DNA from: SFWF01 sp045587065
GTDB taxonomy: Bacteria; Bacillota; Clostridia; Oscillospirales; Acutalibacteraceae
Assembly: GCA_045587065.1 (NCBI GenBank)
Contig: JAZNBQ010000049.1
Coordinates: 1 to 27,694 of the forward strand
Direction: 5' to 3'
Length of the DNA: 27,694 nt
In this document: positions 1 to 8,151 of the stretch, one piece after another
How positions within the stretch are numbered: the stretch's first letter is position 1
Layout of the letters: each line of letters begins with the position of its first letter
Notes under the pieces: model-generated
The model's input: the letters and a program-made list of their open reading frames with translations, nothing else
Told to the model about the DNA's origin: nothing
The model's database searches: none
Program-made: the position numbers and the translations under genes

Positions 1-592
1 AGAGAGAGACCTCTCCGGCAACGGCTTTAAGTCCGTCAATTATAAACTTGAAAACTGCGGCAAATCCCATACCTGCAAAAACGGTGGAAGCGTTTGCGCC
101 GCCCTCTTCGCCTGCTAAAAGAACTTCTGCACAGGCAGAGCCTTCGGGGTATGGAAGAACACCGTGTTCTTTGACAATAAGAGCGTTTCTCAGGGGTATC
201 ATAAAGAAGACACCAAGAAGACCGCCTATTAAAGCAATAATAGTAATCTCTAAAAGCTCTGGCTTGTCCGTCTTGCCCTCTGCCGCCCATAAAAATAAAG
301 CGGGAAGGGTAAAAATAGCACCTGCTGCTAAGGATTCACCGGCAGAGCCGATGGTCTGAACGATATTGCTCTCAAGAATGGAATTCTTTCGCATAAGAAC
401 GCGAATAACACCCATAGCAATAACCGCTGCAGGAATAGATGCAGAAACAGTCATACCTACTCTAAGACCTAAATAGGCATTTGCAGCACCAAATATTACG
501 GCTAAAAGCACACCCATAATTATGGAAGTAACTGTAAGCTCAGGAGTAATTTTTTCTGCTGCGACATAAGGTTTAAAGTTTTTGTTGTCCAT
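1..592 (-). CDS. OPT family oligopeptide transporter, N-terminal part (cut by window edge)
   Basis: The reverse strand encodes an open frame of 197 residues from an ATG at 592, beginning MDNKNFKPYVAAEKITPEL and running off the window start without a stop. A GGAG ribosome binding site lies 8 bases upstream. The residues resemble bacterial OPT (oligopeptide transporter) family members: a short soluble N-terminus, a first helix with GAANAYLGLRVGMTVSASIP (about residues 36-55), then further hydrophobic segments and the conserved-looking PYPEGSACAEVLLAGE stretch near residue 150. The family imports small peptides, or in some members metal chelates, across the cytoplasmic membrane by cation symport. 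It starts 50 bases after the stop of the dipeptidase gene pepD on the same strand with no terminator between, so import followed by cytosolic peptide cleavage is a reasonable inference. Substrate is not determinable. Family call is fairly sure; only about a third of a typical protein is visible. Confidence 0.86.
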   Translation of the reverse strand, partial: MDNKNFKPYVAAEKITPELTVTSIIMGVLLAVIFGAANAYLGLRVGMTVSASIPAAVIAMGVIRVLMRKNSILESNIVQTIGSAGESLAAGAIFTLPALFLWAAEGKTDKPELLEITIIALIGGLLGVFFMIPLRNALIVKEHGVLPYPEGSACAEVLLAGEEGGANASTVFAGMGFAAVFKFIIDGLKAVAGEVSL

Positions 593-642
593 AATTTCTC
601 CAATCTGTAATTTTTAATTCAAAACATTATACCATATAAAAA

Positions 643-2091
643 CTATTTCTGTAAAGAACTATTTAACATAGTCTTTAAAAGTTCGTAAACTCTTAAAACC
701 GAAGAAACCGAAACCTTTTCTTTAGGAGAGTGAACATCAAAAATATCAGGACCTATGGAAATACAGTCAAGCTCCGGAATTTTAGCCGAAAATACCGCAC
801 ATTCAAGACCTGCGTGAATAGCCTCTATTTTAGGCTCCTTACCAAAAACGGTATTAAAGGTTTTTATATATAATTGTTGCAAAGGGGAATCACTCTTAAA
901 TTCCCAAGGCTCGTATCTGCCAAACATCTTATATTCAAGGCCTAAAGTCTTACCAAAGGAAATCATTTTTTCTACTAAAAGATCAAGGGCAGAAGCCTTG
1001 TTGCTTCTAAGAGCAAAGTGGAAGAAGATATTGTCTTGGTTGGTTCTAACAACACCTAAATTAAGAGAGGTTTCTACAAGGCCCTTAATTTCGGCACTCA
1101 TATTAACAATGCCGTTCGGCGCGTTTAGTAAAACTTCTATAAGGCGGTTGCTTGCAAAAGAATCTATAGCCTCAAAGGTGCCGCTTTCTATAAAATCGCA
1201 ATTCAAAGTGCAGCCGGGCTCGCGAGAAAAAATTTCGGTTTTAATCTCTTCAAAATAAGCCTTGGCTTCGGCTATTAAAGCCTTTGCGTCCTTTGTTATG
1301 AGCTTTGCACACACGGTAAACGGAATGGCATTTGCCTTTGCGCCACCAAGAATTTCTGCAATATTAAAATCGAAGCGATTTTTTAAATGGTTTAAAATTC
1401 TTCCGCAAAGCATATTGGCGTTAACTCTGCCTTTGTCAATCTCTACGCCTGAATGACCACCTTTAAGACCGTCAATTATAAGACTGACTTTTTCGCCAGA
1501 AACCTTTTCCTTTTTAAAAGGCAAGGAAAAAGTGACGTCACAGCCTCCTGCACAGGAAACGGTTAAAATGTTTTCTTCTTCAGAATCCAAATTAATCATT
1601 TTTTTTGCGGAAAACAGTGAAAAATCAAACTCTCCTGCACCAAGCATACCGATTTCCTCATCGGTAGTAAAGACCGCTTCAATGGGGGGATGAGAAAGAT
1701 TTTCGTCGGCTAGAATGGCCAGAATCATTGCAACGCCAATGCCGTTGTCGGCGCCTAAGGTTGTGTTTTTAGCCTTTACAAAATCGCCGTCTATAAATAT
1801 GTCTAAAGGCTCTTTGTCAAAATCAAAATCCAAGCCACTGATTTTTTCACAAACCATATCTAAATGGGCTTGTAGAATAATAGGTTCTGTGTTTTTCAGG
1901 TCTTTAGAGCCTTCCTTATATATAATTACATTTTTTGCATCATCGCAAACAAACCTTAGATTATGGCTCTTGGCAAAATTCACACAGTACTGGCTTATTG
2001 CGGTCCTGTTGCCCGAGCCGTGAGGAATGTTACACATTTCCTCAAAATATTTAAAAACTTCATAAGGCTTTAGGGATTCAAGTTTATTCAT
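643..2091 (-). CDS. pepD: Cytosolic non-specific dipeptidase PepD (M20C, aminoacyl-histidine dipeptidase)
   Basis: 482 residues, the usual size for PepD. It is a zinc peptidase of family M20C that splits dipeptides, including Xaa-His, in the cytosol. Metal and catalytic motifs are intact: AHLDM (His76, Asp78), LGADNG (Asp115), TTDEEIG (Glu145/Glu146), NLDSEE (Asp169) and IHAGLE (His426). The lid/dimerisation domain sits between about 195 and 395, starting near GGHSG (211-215). The ATG at 2091 follows AGGAGA by about 6 bases and overlaps the last 8 bases of the upstream transporter-GH2 gene, so the two are translationally coupled. The following gene is an OPT peptide transporter, which fits a peptide-use role. 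No terminator separates it from either neighbour. High confidence in family and intactness. Confidence 0.96.
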   Translation of the reverse strand: MNKLESLKPYEVFKYFEEMCNIPHGSGNRTAISQYCVNFAKSHNLRFVCDDAKNVIIYKEGSKDLKNTEPIILQAHLDMVCEKISGLDFDFDKEPLDIFIDGDFVKAKNTTLGADNGIGVAMILAILADENLSHPPIEAVFTTDEEIGMLGAGEFDFSLFSAKKMINLDSEEENILTVSCAGGCDVTFSLPFKKEKVSGEKVSLIIDGLKGGHSGVEIDKGRVNANMLCGRILNHLKNRFDFNIAEILGGAKANAIPFTVCAKLITKDAKALIAEAKAYFEEIKTEIFSREPGCTLNCDFIESGTFEAIDSFASNRLIEVLLNAPNGIVNMSAEIKGLVETSLNLGVVRTNQDNIFFHFALRSNKASALDLLVEKMISFGKTLGLEYKMFGRYEPWEFKSDSPLQQLYIKTFNTVFGKEPKIEAIHAGLECAVFSAKIPELDCISIGPDIFDVHSPKEKVSVSSVLRVYELLKTMLNSSLQK

Positions 2092-5059
2092 TAGATTCTC
2101 CTGTGCTTTCTTTAAAACTTTTTTGTAGGGTTTGGGAGATTTGGAGCATAGTGTCTTTGTCTACCTTTAAAATTTTTCGGTCATAAGTTAAAATTCCATT
2201 AATTTCATCCTCCACGTCGGAAAGCTGAGTCAAAACAACACCGTTTACACCATTTTTGACAGAGGGAACAACCTGTTGTGTATAAAGGTTATATAGTTCC
2301 TTCATAAAGATGTCCTTGTCGGTATATTTCCTGTAACCGTACACATTGTCAGGATTAAAAACGTGGTCTTGTACATTTAGCGAGTAGCCGCCAAACTCCG
2401 AAATAATAGTGGGCTTAACAGCATTTCCTTTTGAAGTCAAGGACTTGAAATAAGTATGGTCGCTTACTACGTCACTTTCACAATCCTTAAACCAGCCGGA
2501 AGCGGTGTCCCAGATTCTTGAAGAATCCATACTTTTAAGAGTGTTGTAAATTTTGGTGGCGTTATGTTGACCCCAACCCTCGTTAAATATGGTGTAGTAA
2601 ACTATACAAGGATGATTATAAAGAGTGTTAACGGTTGATACAGAATCCTCTAAAAAGACCTTTGCATATTTTCTCGGAGCGGTTTTGCGGAGCCCACGTT
2701 TTGTAAAAACAGTAGGCAGAGCAGTATCAATTAAAAAATTATATCTGCCGTTATTAACCATATCCTGAAAAACAAACATACCGTATAAATCGCAATAATA
2801 GTAGAAAATATCAGGCTCAATTTTAATATGCTTTCTCAAGGTGTTAAAACCAAGCTCTTTCATTCTTAAAATATCATCAATATACGCCTTTTCATTCCCG
2901 GGAGTATATATGCCGTCAGGGTAATAGCCTTGGTCTAAAAGGGCATTAAAAAACTGTGGTTTTTTGTTTAAGGTTATATAAGCTGTGCCGTTAATATTTG
3001 CAATAGAAACTTCTCTTAAAGCAAAGTAAGATGAAATTTTATCTTCTCCGCAGAAAAGAGTGAAATTATAGAGGTAGGGGTTTTCCGGTGTCCATAAATG
3101 AATTTCTTTTGGAGTCAGAGTAAATTCGTCCCCCTCAAACTCATAACCCTCGCCGTCAAGATCTATAATTTTTTTAGTTTCTCCGCCTATAACCTTTATA
3201 TTCACGTTGTTAAGAGTAGGGGTAATCTTAATTTCTTTTATATAGTTTTCAGGCACAAACTCAAGCCATACCGTTTGCCAGATGCCGCTGATAGGGGTAT
3301 ACCACATACCACCTCTTTTATGCTTTTGTTTGCCATAAGCATATTTTTTATCTAAGGAATCGCGAACAACAACTTTAAGGTGGTTCTCTTTTTCTAAGTA
3401 GGGTGTCACGTCAAAGGAAAAAGGTAAATAACCGCCTGTGTGTTCTCCGACTTTTTGTCCGTTTATAAAAACCTCAGCTTTGGTGTCAACTGCGCCAAAA
3501 TGGAGCAAAGCGCGCTTTTCTTTTAAATCTACAGAAAAACTTTTTTCATAAATCAGTTCATCAGAGCCCTTTGTAATGCGTCTTATCCCTGAAAGCTCAC
3601 TCTCAGGTGAGAAGGGAACTAAAATATCTCCAAGAGGGCAGATTTTGTTTTTCTCTCTAACAGAAAATTTCCACTTTCCGTTAAGAACTAAAAAATCATC
3701 TCTTTTAAATTGAGGTGAGGGGTGAAAATTAAAGGGGATTTCATCAGGGGAATAAGGGGTTTTCAGCTTTTTTGTAGAGGTAGGTTTGCTTTTTTGCATA
3801 AAGATGATAAAAGGCACGAGAAAAACTAAAACAAGTAGCGCAAAAAGGAAAATATCAGGGGTGGGAACAAAAGAATATGTGCCATCGTTCCCGAGAATTT
3901 TAGGGGCGTTTTTAAGAATTTGTTTGCTAATAAAGGGGCCTATGATTCCGGGAATCAAAACCTGAGAAACTATTCTTACACCCTGGAGCCTGCCTGCTTT
4001 GCCACTAGGAGTGTTGTCACGGATTTTTGCACCGAAAACCGCCATTCCTGAAAGGTAGCCACTCATCATAAGAAGAGAGCCTACAAAAACAGGAAGGGTG
4101 CTTTTAAATATAAACAGAATGATATAACCGGCGGACAGGCTTAAAAGAGAAAAGCAAAGTGAAAAACCAAAACCCTTCTTGTCGTACACCTTGCCCCAAA
4201 AAGCCGTAATTATTGAAGCGATAATTATAGCAGGAGCCATTATAAGAACGTAATCCTTCATTTCAAGGGATACTTCGTAGTAAATAATGAGGTAGGGCAT
4301 AAAAATCTGAATAGAAATATTAAAAATTATAAACGCGCCCAGAGCTAAATATAAAGAAGTGTTTTGTTTTAGAGTAGAGGGTAAAAATCCGTAAATAATG
4401 TTTTTTAAATAACCGCTTTTTTCTTTTTCGAAGTCAGGCTCTTTAATTATAAAAATACCAATAACACCTATACATAAAACGACGATGCCGATAATGGAAA
4501 AAATCAGTGTCCAACTGGAAGACTGATTCAAATCAAAGGCCATAAATCCGCCAAAAACAGCTAAAATTGCAACAAGGGGCATCATAGCGTTTATGCCTTC
4601 GGCGCTTCCTCGGTTGGAAGAGTCGGTGGAATCGGTCAGCCAAGCATTAAAAGCGGCATCGTTGGCAGATGAGCCGAAAAAGGTCATAACACAGTCCATA
4701 ATTATAACCAAATAAATGCCTATAATAGCCGCAGAAACGGTGGCAGGGAAAATCTTTTCAATAACATCTAACCTGATAATGGAAAAGGCAAAAATAGAAA
4801 TACCCCAAAGAATATAACCACCGCACATAAAGAGTTTGCGTTTGCCTATCTTATCTGACAGGGCACCAATAAAAATAGTGGTAAGAGCCGCCGAAACAGC
4901 ACTTGCCATTACCATATTAGAAATATCGGAAGCTGTGGCGTTAAAGGATTTGTAAATAAATACGTTAAAGTACATATTTTCCACAACCCAAGCCACCTGA
5001 CCAATAAGACTGAACAGAATCAGCGTAGTCCAAAAACGAGGCGAAAGTTTAGTTTTCAT
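2084..5059 (-). CDS. MFS sugar transporter fused to GH2 glycoside hydrolase
   Basis: One uninterrupted frame of 991 residues with two complete domains. Residues 1-421 form an MFS permease with about 12 hydrophobic segments and motif A as GALSDKIGKRK (65-75), nearest in feel to the SLC45/GPH-type sugar carriers. A hydrophilic linker (about 422-447) leads into a GH2 enzyme: sugar-binding jelly roll starting at FKRDDFLVLNGKWKF (451-465), immunoglobulin-like middle, and TIM barrel from about 695. The acid/base Glu827 in NEGWGQ and the nucleophile Glu888 in SEFGG are both present. With an even helix number both ends of the permease face the cytosol, so the hydrolase would be tethered at the inner mouth of the transporter and could cut a beta-glycoside as it enters. 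Exact sugar unknown. The ATG at 5059 follows AGGAGGAC. No start site with a Shine-Dalgarno is visible in the linker. First gene of an operon with pepD and OPT. Confidence 0.93.
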   Translation of the reverse strand: MKTKLSPRFWTTLILFSLIGQVAWVVENMYFNVFIYKSFNATASDISNMVMASAVSAALTTIFIGALSDKIGKRKLFMCGGYILWGISIFAFSIIRLDVIEKIFPATVSAAIIGIYLVIIMDCVMTFFGSSANDAAFNAWLTDSTDSSNRGSAEGINAMMPLVAILAVFGGFMAFDLNQSSSWTLIFSIIGIVVLCIGVIGIFIIKEPDFEKEKSGYLKNIIYGFLPSTLKQNTSLYLALGAFIIFNISIQIFMPYLIIYYEVSLEMKDYVLIMAPAIIIASIITAFWGKVYDKKGFGFSLCFSLLSLSAGYIILFIFKSTLPVFVGSLLMMSGYLSGMAVFGAKIRDNTPSGKAGRLQGVRIVSQVLIPGIIGPFISKQILKNAPKILGNDGTYSFVPTPDIFLFALLVLVFLVPFIIFMQKSKPTSTKKLKTPYSPDEIPFNFHPSPQFKRDDFLVLNGKWKFSVREKNKICPLGDILVPFSPESELSGIRRITKGSDELIYEKSFSVDLKEKRALLHFGAVDTKAEVFINGQKVGEHTGGYLPFSFDVTPYLEKENHLKVVVRDSLDKKYAYGKQKHKRGGMWYTPISGIWQTVWLEFVPENYIKEIKITPTLNNVNIKVIGGETKKIIDLDGEGYEFEGDEFTLTPKEIHLWTPENPYLYNFTLFCGEDKISSYFALREVSIANINGTAYITLNKKPQFFNALLDQGYYPDGIYTPGNEKAYIDDILRMKELGFNTLRKHIKIEPDIFYYYCDLYGMFVFQDMVNNGRYNFLIDTALPTVFTKRGLRKTAPRKYAKVFLEDSVSTVNTLYNHPCIVYYTIFNEGWGQHNATKIYNTLKSMDSSRIWDTASGWFKDCESDVVSDHTYFKSLTSKGNAVKPTIISEFGGYSLNVQDHVFNPDNVYGYRKYTDKDIFMKELYNLYTQQVVPSVKNGVNGVVLTQLSDVEDEINGILTYDRKILKVDKDTMLQISQTLQKSFKESTGESNE

Positions 5060-5091
5060 AAAGTCCTCCTGCCTTTTAAGAATTTTCCTAT

Positions 5092-5120
5092 ATTATAAAG
5101 CATAAATAAATATTTATCAA
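5092..5120 (-). promoter_or_regulatory. Sigma-A promoter of the transporter-GH2 / pepD / OPT operon
   Basis: On the minus strand TTGATA (5115-5120) and TATAAT (5092-5097) are separated by 17 bases, placing transcription start about 25 bases before the ATG at 5059. It lies just downstream of the fba terminator. No operator palindrome is evident. Confidence 0.65.
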
Positions 5121-5125
5121 TTCAA

Positions 5126-5157
5126 AATAAAAAAGCGGTGGAGTTTTCCACCGCTTT
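5126..5157 (-). terminator. Intrinsic terminator of fba
   Basis: An 11-bp perfect stem (5132-5142 with 5147-5157), loop of 4, is followed on the minus strand by a T-rich run. It begins a few bases after the fba stop and separates fba from the sugar transporter operon. Confidence 0.9.
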
Positions 5158-5168
5158 CAAGCTTGTTC

Positions 5169-6032
5169 TTAAGCTTTTCCAACAGAACCGAAGAGTTCCA
5201 TTTTTTCTTTAACAGTAGCTTTGATAGCCTCAACACCGTCTGCTAAAAGCTTTCTTGGGTCAAAGCCCTTGCCAACCTGGTCTTTGCCGGCTTCAATATA
5301 TTTTCTGGTAGCTTCAGCAAAAGCAAGCTGACATTCGGTGTTAACGTTGATTTTTGAAACGCCGAGAGAAATAGCTTTTTTAATCATGTCGGCAGGAATT
5401 CCTGTGCCTCCGTGAAGAACTAAAGGCATAGTTCCTGTAAGCTTCTGAATTTCTGCTAATGTGTCAAAGCTGAGACCTGCCCAGTTTGCAGGGTATTTGC
5501 CGTGAATGTTACCAATACCTGCAGCAAGCATTGTAACGCCAAGGTCGGCAATCATTTTGCATTCGTTAGGATCTGCAACTTCACCGCCGCCAACAACGCC
5601 GTCTTCTTCGCCGCCGATAGCACCAACTTCAGCCTCTAAAGAAAGACCAAGTTTGTCTGTAAGAGCAACAAGCTCTTTGGTTTTTTCAATGTTTTCATCA
5701 ATAGGGTAATGTGAACCGTCGAACATTACGGAAGAGAAGCCTGCCTCGATACAAGCCTTTGCACCTTCGTAAGAACCATGGTCTAAGTGAAGAGCAACAG
5801 GAACGGTAATTCCAAGGCACTCAATCATACCTTTAACCATGCCTACAACGGTTTTGTAGCCGCACATGTATTTTCCGGCACCCTCAGAAACGCCGAGAAT
5901 AACAGGAGAGTTAAGCTCTTGTGCGGTAAGTAAAATAGCTTTTGTCCATTCAAGGTTGTTAATGTTAAACTGACCAACGGCATATTTGCCTGCTTTAGCC
6001 TTTGTTAACATTTCTTTTGCAGAAACTAACAT
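5169..6032 (-). CDS. fba: Class II fructose-1,6-bisphosphate aldolase
   Basis: 287 residues from the ATG at 6032. An in-frame TTG at 6047 is rejected because it lies within the GGAGG that serves as ribosome binding site 8 bases before the ATG. The enzyme reversibly splits fructose-1,6-bisphosphate into dihydroxyacetone phosphate and glyceraldehyde-3-phosphate in the cytosol. The class II zinc enzyme is recognised by HLDHG (catalytic Asp and zinc His), the GNIHGKY zinc His, LHGGTGIP and the phosphate-binding NVNTE region. The glycine-rich EEDGVVGGGEVAD stretch matches the flexible active-site loop of the short Firmicute type. It is monocistronic, with a terminator after it and the ABC-exporter terminator before it. 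A tagatose-bisphosphate aldolase is the only close alternative; the loop and solitary context favour glycolytic Fba. Confidence 0.95.
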   Translation of the reverse strand: MLVSAKEMLTKAKAGKYAVGQFNINNLEWTKAILLTAQELNSPVILGVSEGAGKYMCGYKTVVGMVKGMIECLGITVPVALHLDHGSYEGAKACIEAGFSSVMFDGSHYPIDENIEKTKELVALTDKLGLSLEAEVGAIGGEEDGVVGGGEVADPNECKMIADLGVTMLAAGIGNIHGKYPANWAGLSFDTLAEIQKLTGTMPLVLHGGTGIPADMIKKAISLGVSKINVNTECQLAFAEATRKYIEAGKDQVGKGFDPRKLLADGVEAIKATVKEKMELFGSVGKA

Positions 6033-6084
6033 ATTAAAATCCTCCAAATTTTATTATATATACAGTTTACCTCAAAAAAACTTA

Positions 6085-6115
6085 AAAATCAAGACTTAAT
6101 AAGGCATTATTAAGT
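6085..6115 (-). terminator. Terminator of the ABC exporter gene
   Basis: A 9-bp perfect A+T-rich stem (6094-6102 with 6107-6115), loop of 4, overlaps the stop codon of the ABC gene and is followed on the minus strand by TTGATTTTT. The low GC of the stem suggests it may be leaky into fba. Confidence 0.6.
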
Positions 6116-7933
6116 TTGAATCTGCTTATATTTATAAAATTCGCCTTTTTTTGCCATAAGCTCATCGTAGTTTCCGTACTCAACACAACGACCGTCTCGC
6201 ATAACCGCAATTTTGTCGGCGTTTTTTATAGTAGAAAGACGGTGGGCAACAATAAAGGTAGTGCGGTCTTTTGTAAGGTTGTTTATAGCGGTTTGAATTT
6301 CTTTTTCAGAAACCGAATCCAGAGCACTGGTTGCCTCGTCGAAAATAATGACGTCAGGCTTTCTGATTAAAGCACGGGCAATAGAGATTCTTTGCCTTTG
6401 GCCGCCTGAAAGCTTGTCTCCGTGTTCTCCTATAGAGGTGTTGATACCGTTAGGCAGTTTTTCAATAACACTGGTTAAATTTGCCGCTTTTATGGCATCT
6501 TCAAGCTCTTTTTCAGTAACGTCGGGTCTGCCGTAGGTAATATTATCTTTAATGCTGCCGCTAAAAAGAATGGTGTTTTGCGGAACAACTGCCAGGTGCT
6601 GCCTGTAGGAATGGACGTCTATGTTTTTTATGTTCTGTCCGTCAACATAAATTTCTCCTGAGTTGGGTTTAAAGAAACCGACTATCATATTAATAACGGT
6701 GGTTTTACCTGCTCCGGATTCGCCTACAAAGGCTATAGTTTCACCTTTTTTAATATCAATGTTAAAATCTTTAAGAACTAAATAATCGTCGTCATCATAG
6801 TGAAAGGAAACGTTTTCAAAACGATATTCGCCTTTAAGATTTTTAATTTTTTTGGTTCCGGTATATTTTTCCACGTCGTAGGAAGACAAAATCTCGCCTA
6901 TGGAATTAACACTTTCGGTTCCTTTTGTAATTATAGGCAACATACCGGTAATTCCTGAAACCTTGGCAATAAGGGTTGTAAAATAACTTTGATAAAGCGT
7001 GATTTCTCCCACCGTAATTTCTCCTCTTATGGCAAAAGAAGCAGAAATGCAAAGGCAAATAAGCTGAAAAACAGAAAAAACAACCCAGTTTACAGAACCA
7101 AAAAAGGAGTTAATCAAATCCAAATTATAGCCATGCTCGGCAACAGAGGTAACGCGGTGGGTAAGTCTGTTTATTTCTACGTTTTCCAAGGCGTGAGCCC
7201 TTGTAACAGGCACAAGCTCAATCATGTCCATAACATCAGAAGAAGTGTTTTCAACTTCCTTTCGGAACAGATGGTTATGCTTTCTCATAGCCTTTCTGAA
7301 GGGCAGCATACTAAACACTGCCACAGGAACGGTTATAAGGAAAATAAAGAATATAGTAATATTTTTGTTTATTACAATGATTATAGTAATAAGCATAGAG
7401 AAAAGGATTTCCAATATCAAATTAAAAATTTGACTGGACAGACCTTCAACCGCCTCAACGTCGCGCATAACCTTAGACTGTATACGGCCTGAGGGAATAT
7501 TTTTATGAAAAGAAATGGAGAGTTGTTGCAGCTTTCTTATCATAGCACCTCTGAGTCCTGCCTCCACGCTTCGTCTTGCAAGACTGAAATACTTAATGTG
7601 AAGCATATGAAAGGGAATGTTGAGGAGAAGAACAATGACAGCAAAAACGATATTGCTAATAAAAAGTTCTGTGCTATTTTCCGGTTTTTTGGTAGCAATA
7701 TCAATTATGTTGGCAGTAATAAGTGGAATAATCCAAACAGGTGCAGATTTAATGGCAAAAAAGATAGTTGAAAGTAAAATTTTAAAACAATAGGGTTTAT
7801 AAAGTTTGCCAAGCATTTTGAAAGCGCCGGTTTTTTTAGTGTTATAAGCTTTTATAAAAGCCTCTTCTTCTTTTAAAATTTCTTCTTCATTAAAACAACT
7901 TTTCGAGTTAAGTTTGGTTTTATCTTTTTCCAT
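6110..7933 (-). CDS. ABC exporter half-transporter (fused permease and ATPase)
   Basis: 607 residues from the ATG at 7933, preceded by GAGGTG at 5-6 bases; the frame stays open to 7996 but has no better start. The order is an N-terminal tail, a six-helix type IV exporter membrane domain (about 45-335), then an ATPase with Walker A GESGAGKTT (404-412), signature LSGGQ (508-512), Walker B VIIFDE (528-533, catalytic Glu533) and the H-loop AHRLS (His564). All catalytic residues are present. It would act as a homodimer, or pair with a half-transporter encoded elsewhere, as no partner lies nearby. It is monocistronic and divergent from murA. Substrate is not readable; such proteins export peptides, lipids or drugs. 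Confidence 0.93.
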   Translation of the reverse strand: MEKDKTKLNSKSCFNEEEILKEEEAFIKAYNTKKTGAFKMLGKLYKPYCFKILLSTIFFAIKSAPVWIIPLITANIIDIATKKPENSTELFISNIVFAVIVLLLNIPFHMLHIKYFSLARRSVEAGLRGAMIRKLQQLSISFHKNIPSGRIQSKVMRDVEAVEGLSSQIFNLILEILFSMLITIIIVINKNITIFFIFLITVPVAVFSMLPFRKAMRKHNHLFRKEVENTSSDVMDMIELVPVTRAHALENVEINRLTHRVTSVAEHGYNLDLINSFFGSVNWVVFSVFQLICLCISASFAIRGEITVGEITLYQSYFTTLIAKVSGITGMLPIITKGTESVNSIGEILSSYDVEKYTGTKKIKNLKGEYRFENVSFHYDDDDYLVLKDFNIDIKKGETIAFVGESGAGKTTVINMIVGFFKPNSGEIYVDGQNIKNIDVHSYRQHLAVVPQNTILFSGSIKDNITYGRPDVTEKELEDAIKAANLTSVIEKLPNGINTSIGEHGDKLSGGQRQRISIARALIRKPDVIIFDEATSALDSVSEKEIQTAINNLTKDRTTFIVAHRLSTIKNADKIAVMRDGRCVEYGNYDELMAKKGEFYKYKQIQT

Positions 7934-7964
7934 AAAAACACCTCGGTTTTCGGTTTTCAAGTTT

Positions 7965-7993
7965 GTTATACTACAAATAAAAATGAGTGTCAA
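7965..7993 (-). promoter_or_regulatory. Sigma-A promoter of the ABC exporter
   Basis: On the minus strand a perfect TTGACA (7988-7993) is 17 bases from TATAAC (7965-7970). Transcription start falls about 25 bases before the ATG at 7933. Confidence 0.75.
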
Positions 7994-8019
7994 CAATAAA
8001 ATCTTTTAAAAAATAAAAA

Positions 8020-8048
8020 TTGACTTTTATATTTATAATATGTATAAT
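8020..8048 (+). promoter_or_regulatory. Sigma-A promoter of murA-walJ-rlmH
   Basis: TTGACT (8020-8025), 17-base spacer, perfect TATAAT (8043-8048). Divergent from, and non-overlapping with, the ABC exporter promoter. The untranslated leader to the TTG start at 8152 is about 95 bases, without an obvious riboswitch. Confidence 0.75.
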
Positions 8049-8151
8049 GTATATGTTAGAAAAGTTTGACTTTTAATAATCAAAAGTTTTGTTTTTATGG
8101 TTTCGGGCATACTATTTTTGCGAAAATTATTTTGTATTTGGGAGTGCCGAT

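Noticed and set aside
3700..3800. Assembly join or lost stop codon creating the transporter-GH2 fusion
   Set aside because: The linker is in frame, has similar base composition to its neighbours, and contains neither a stop nor an internal ribosome binding site; a real fusion is the simpler reading, though resequencing would settle it.
6989..7492. 167-residue plus-strand frame inside the ABC exporter
   Set aside because: Antisense to a clearly conserved membrane domain, no family resemblance, no promoter or ribosome binding site.
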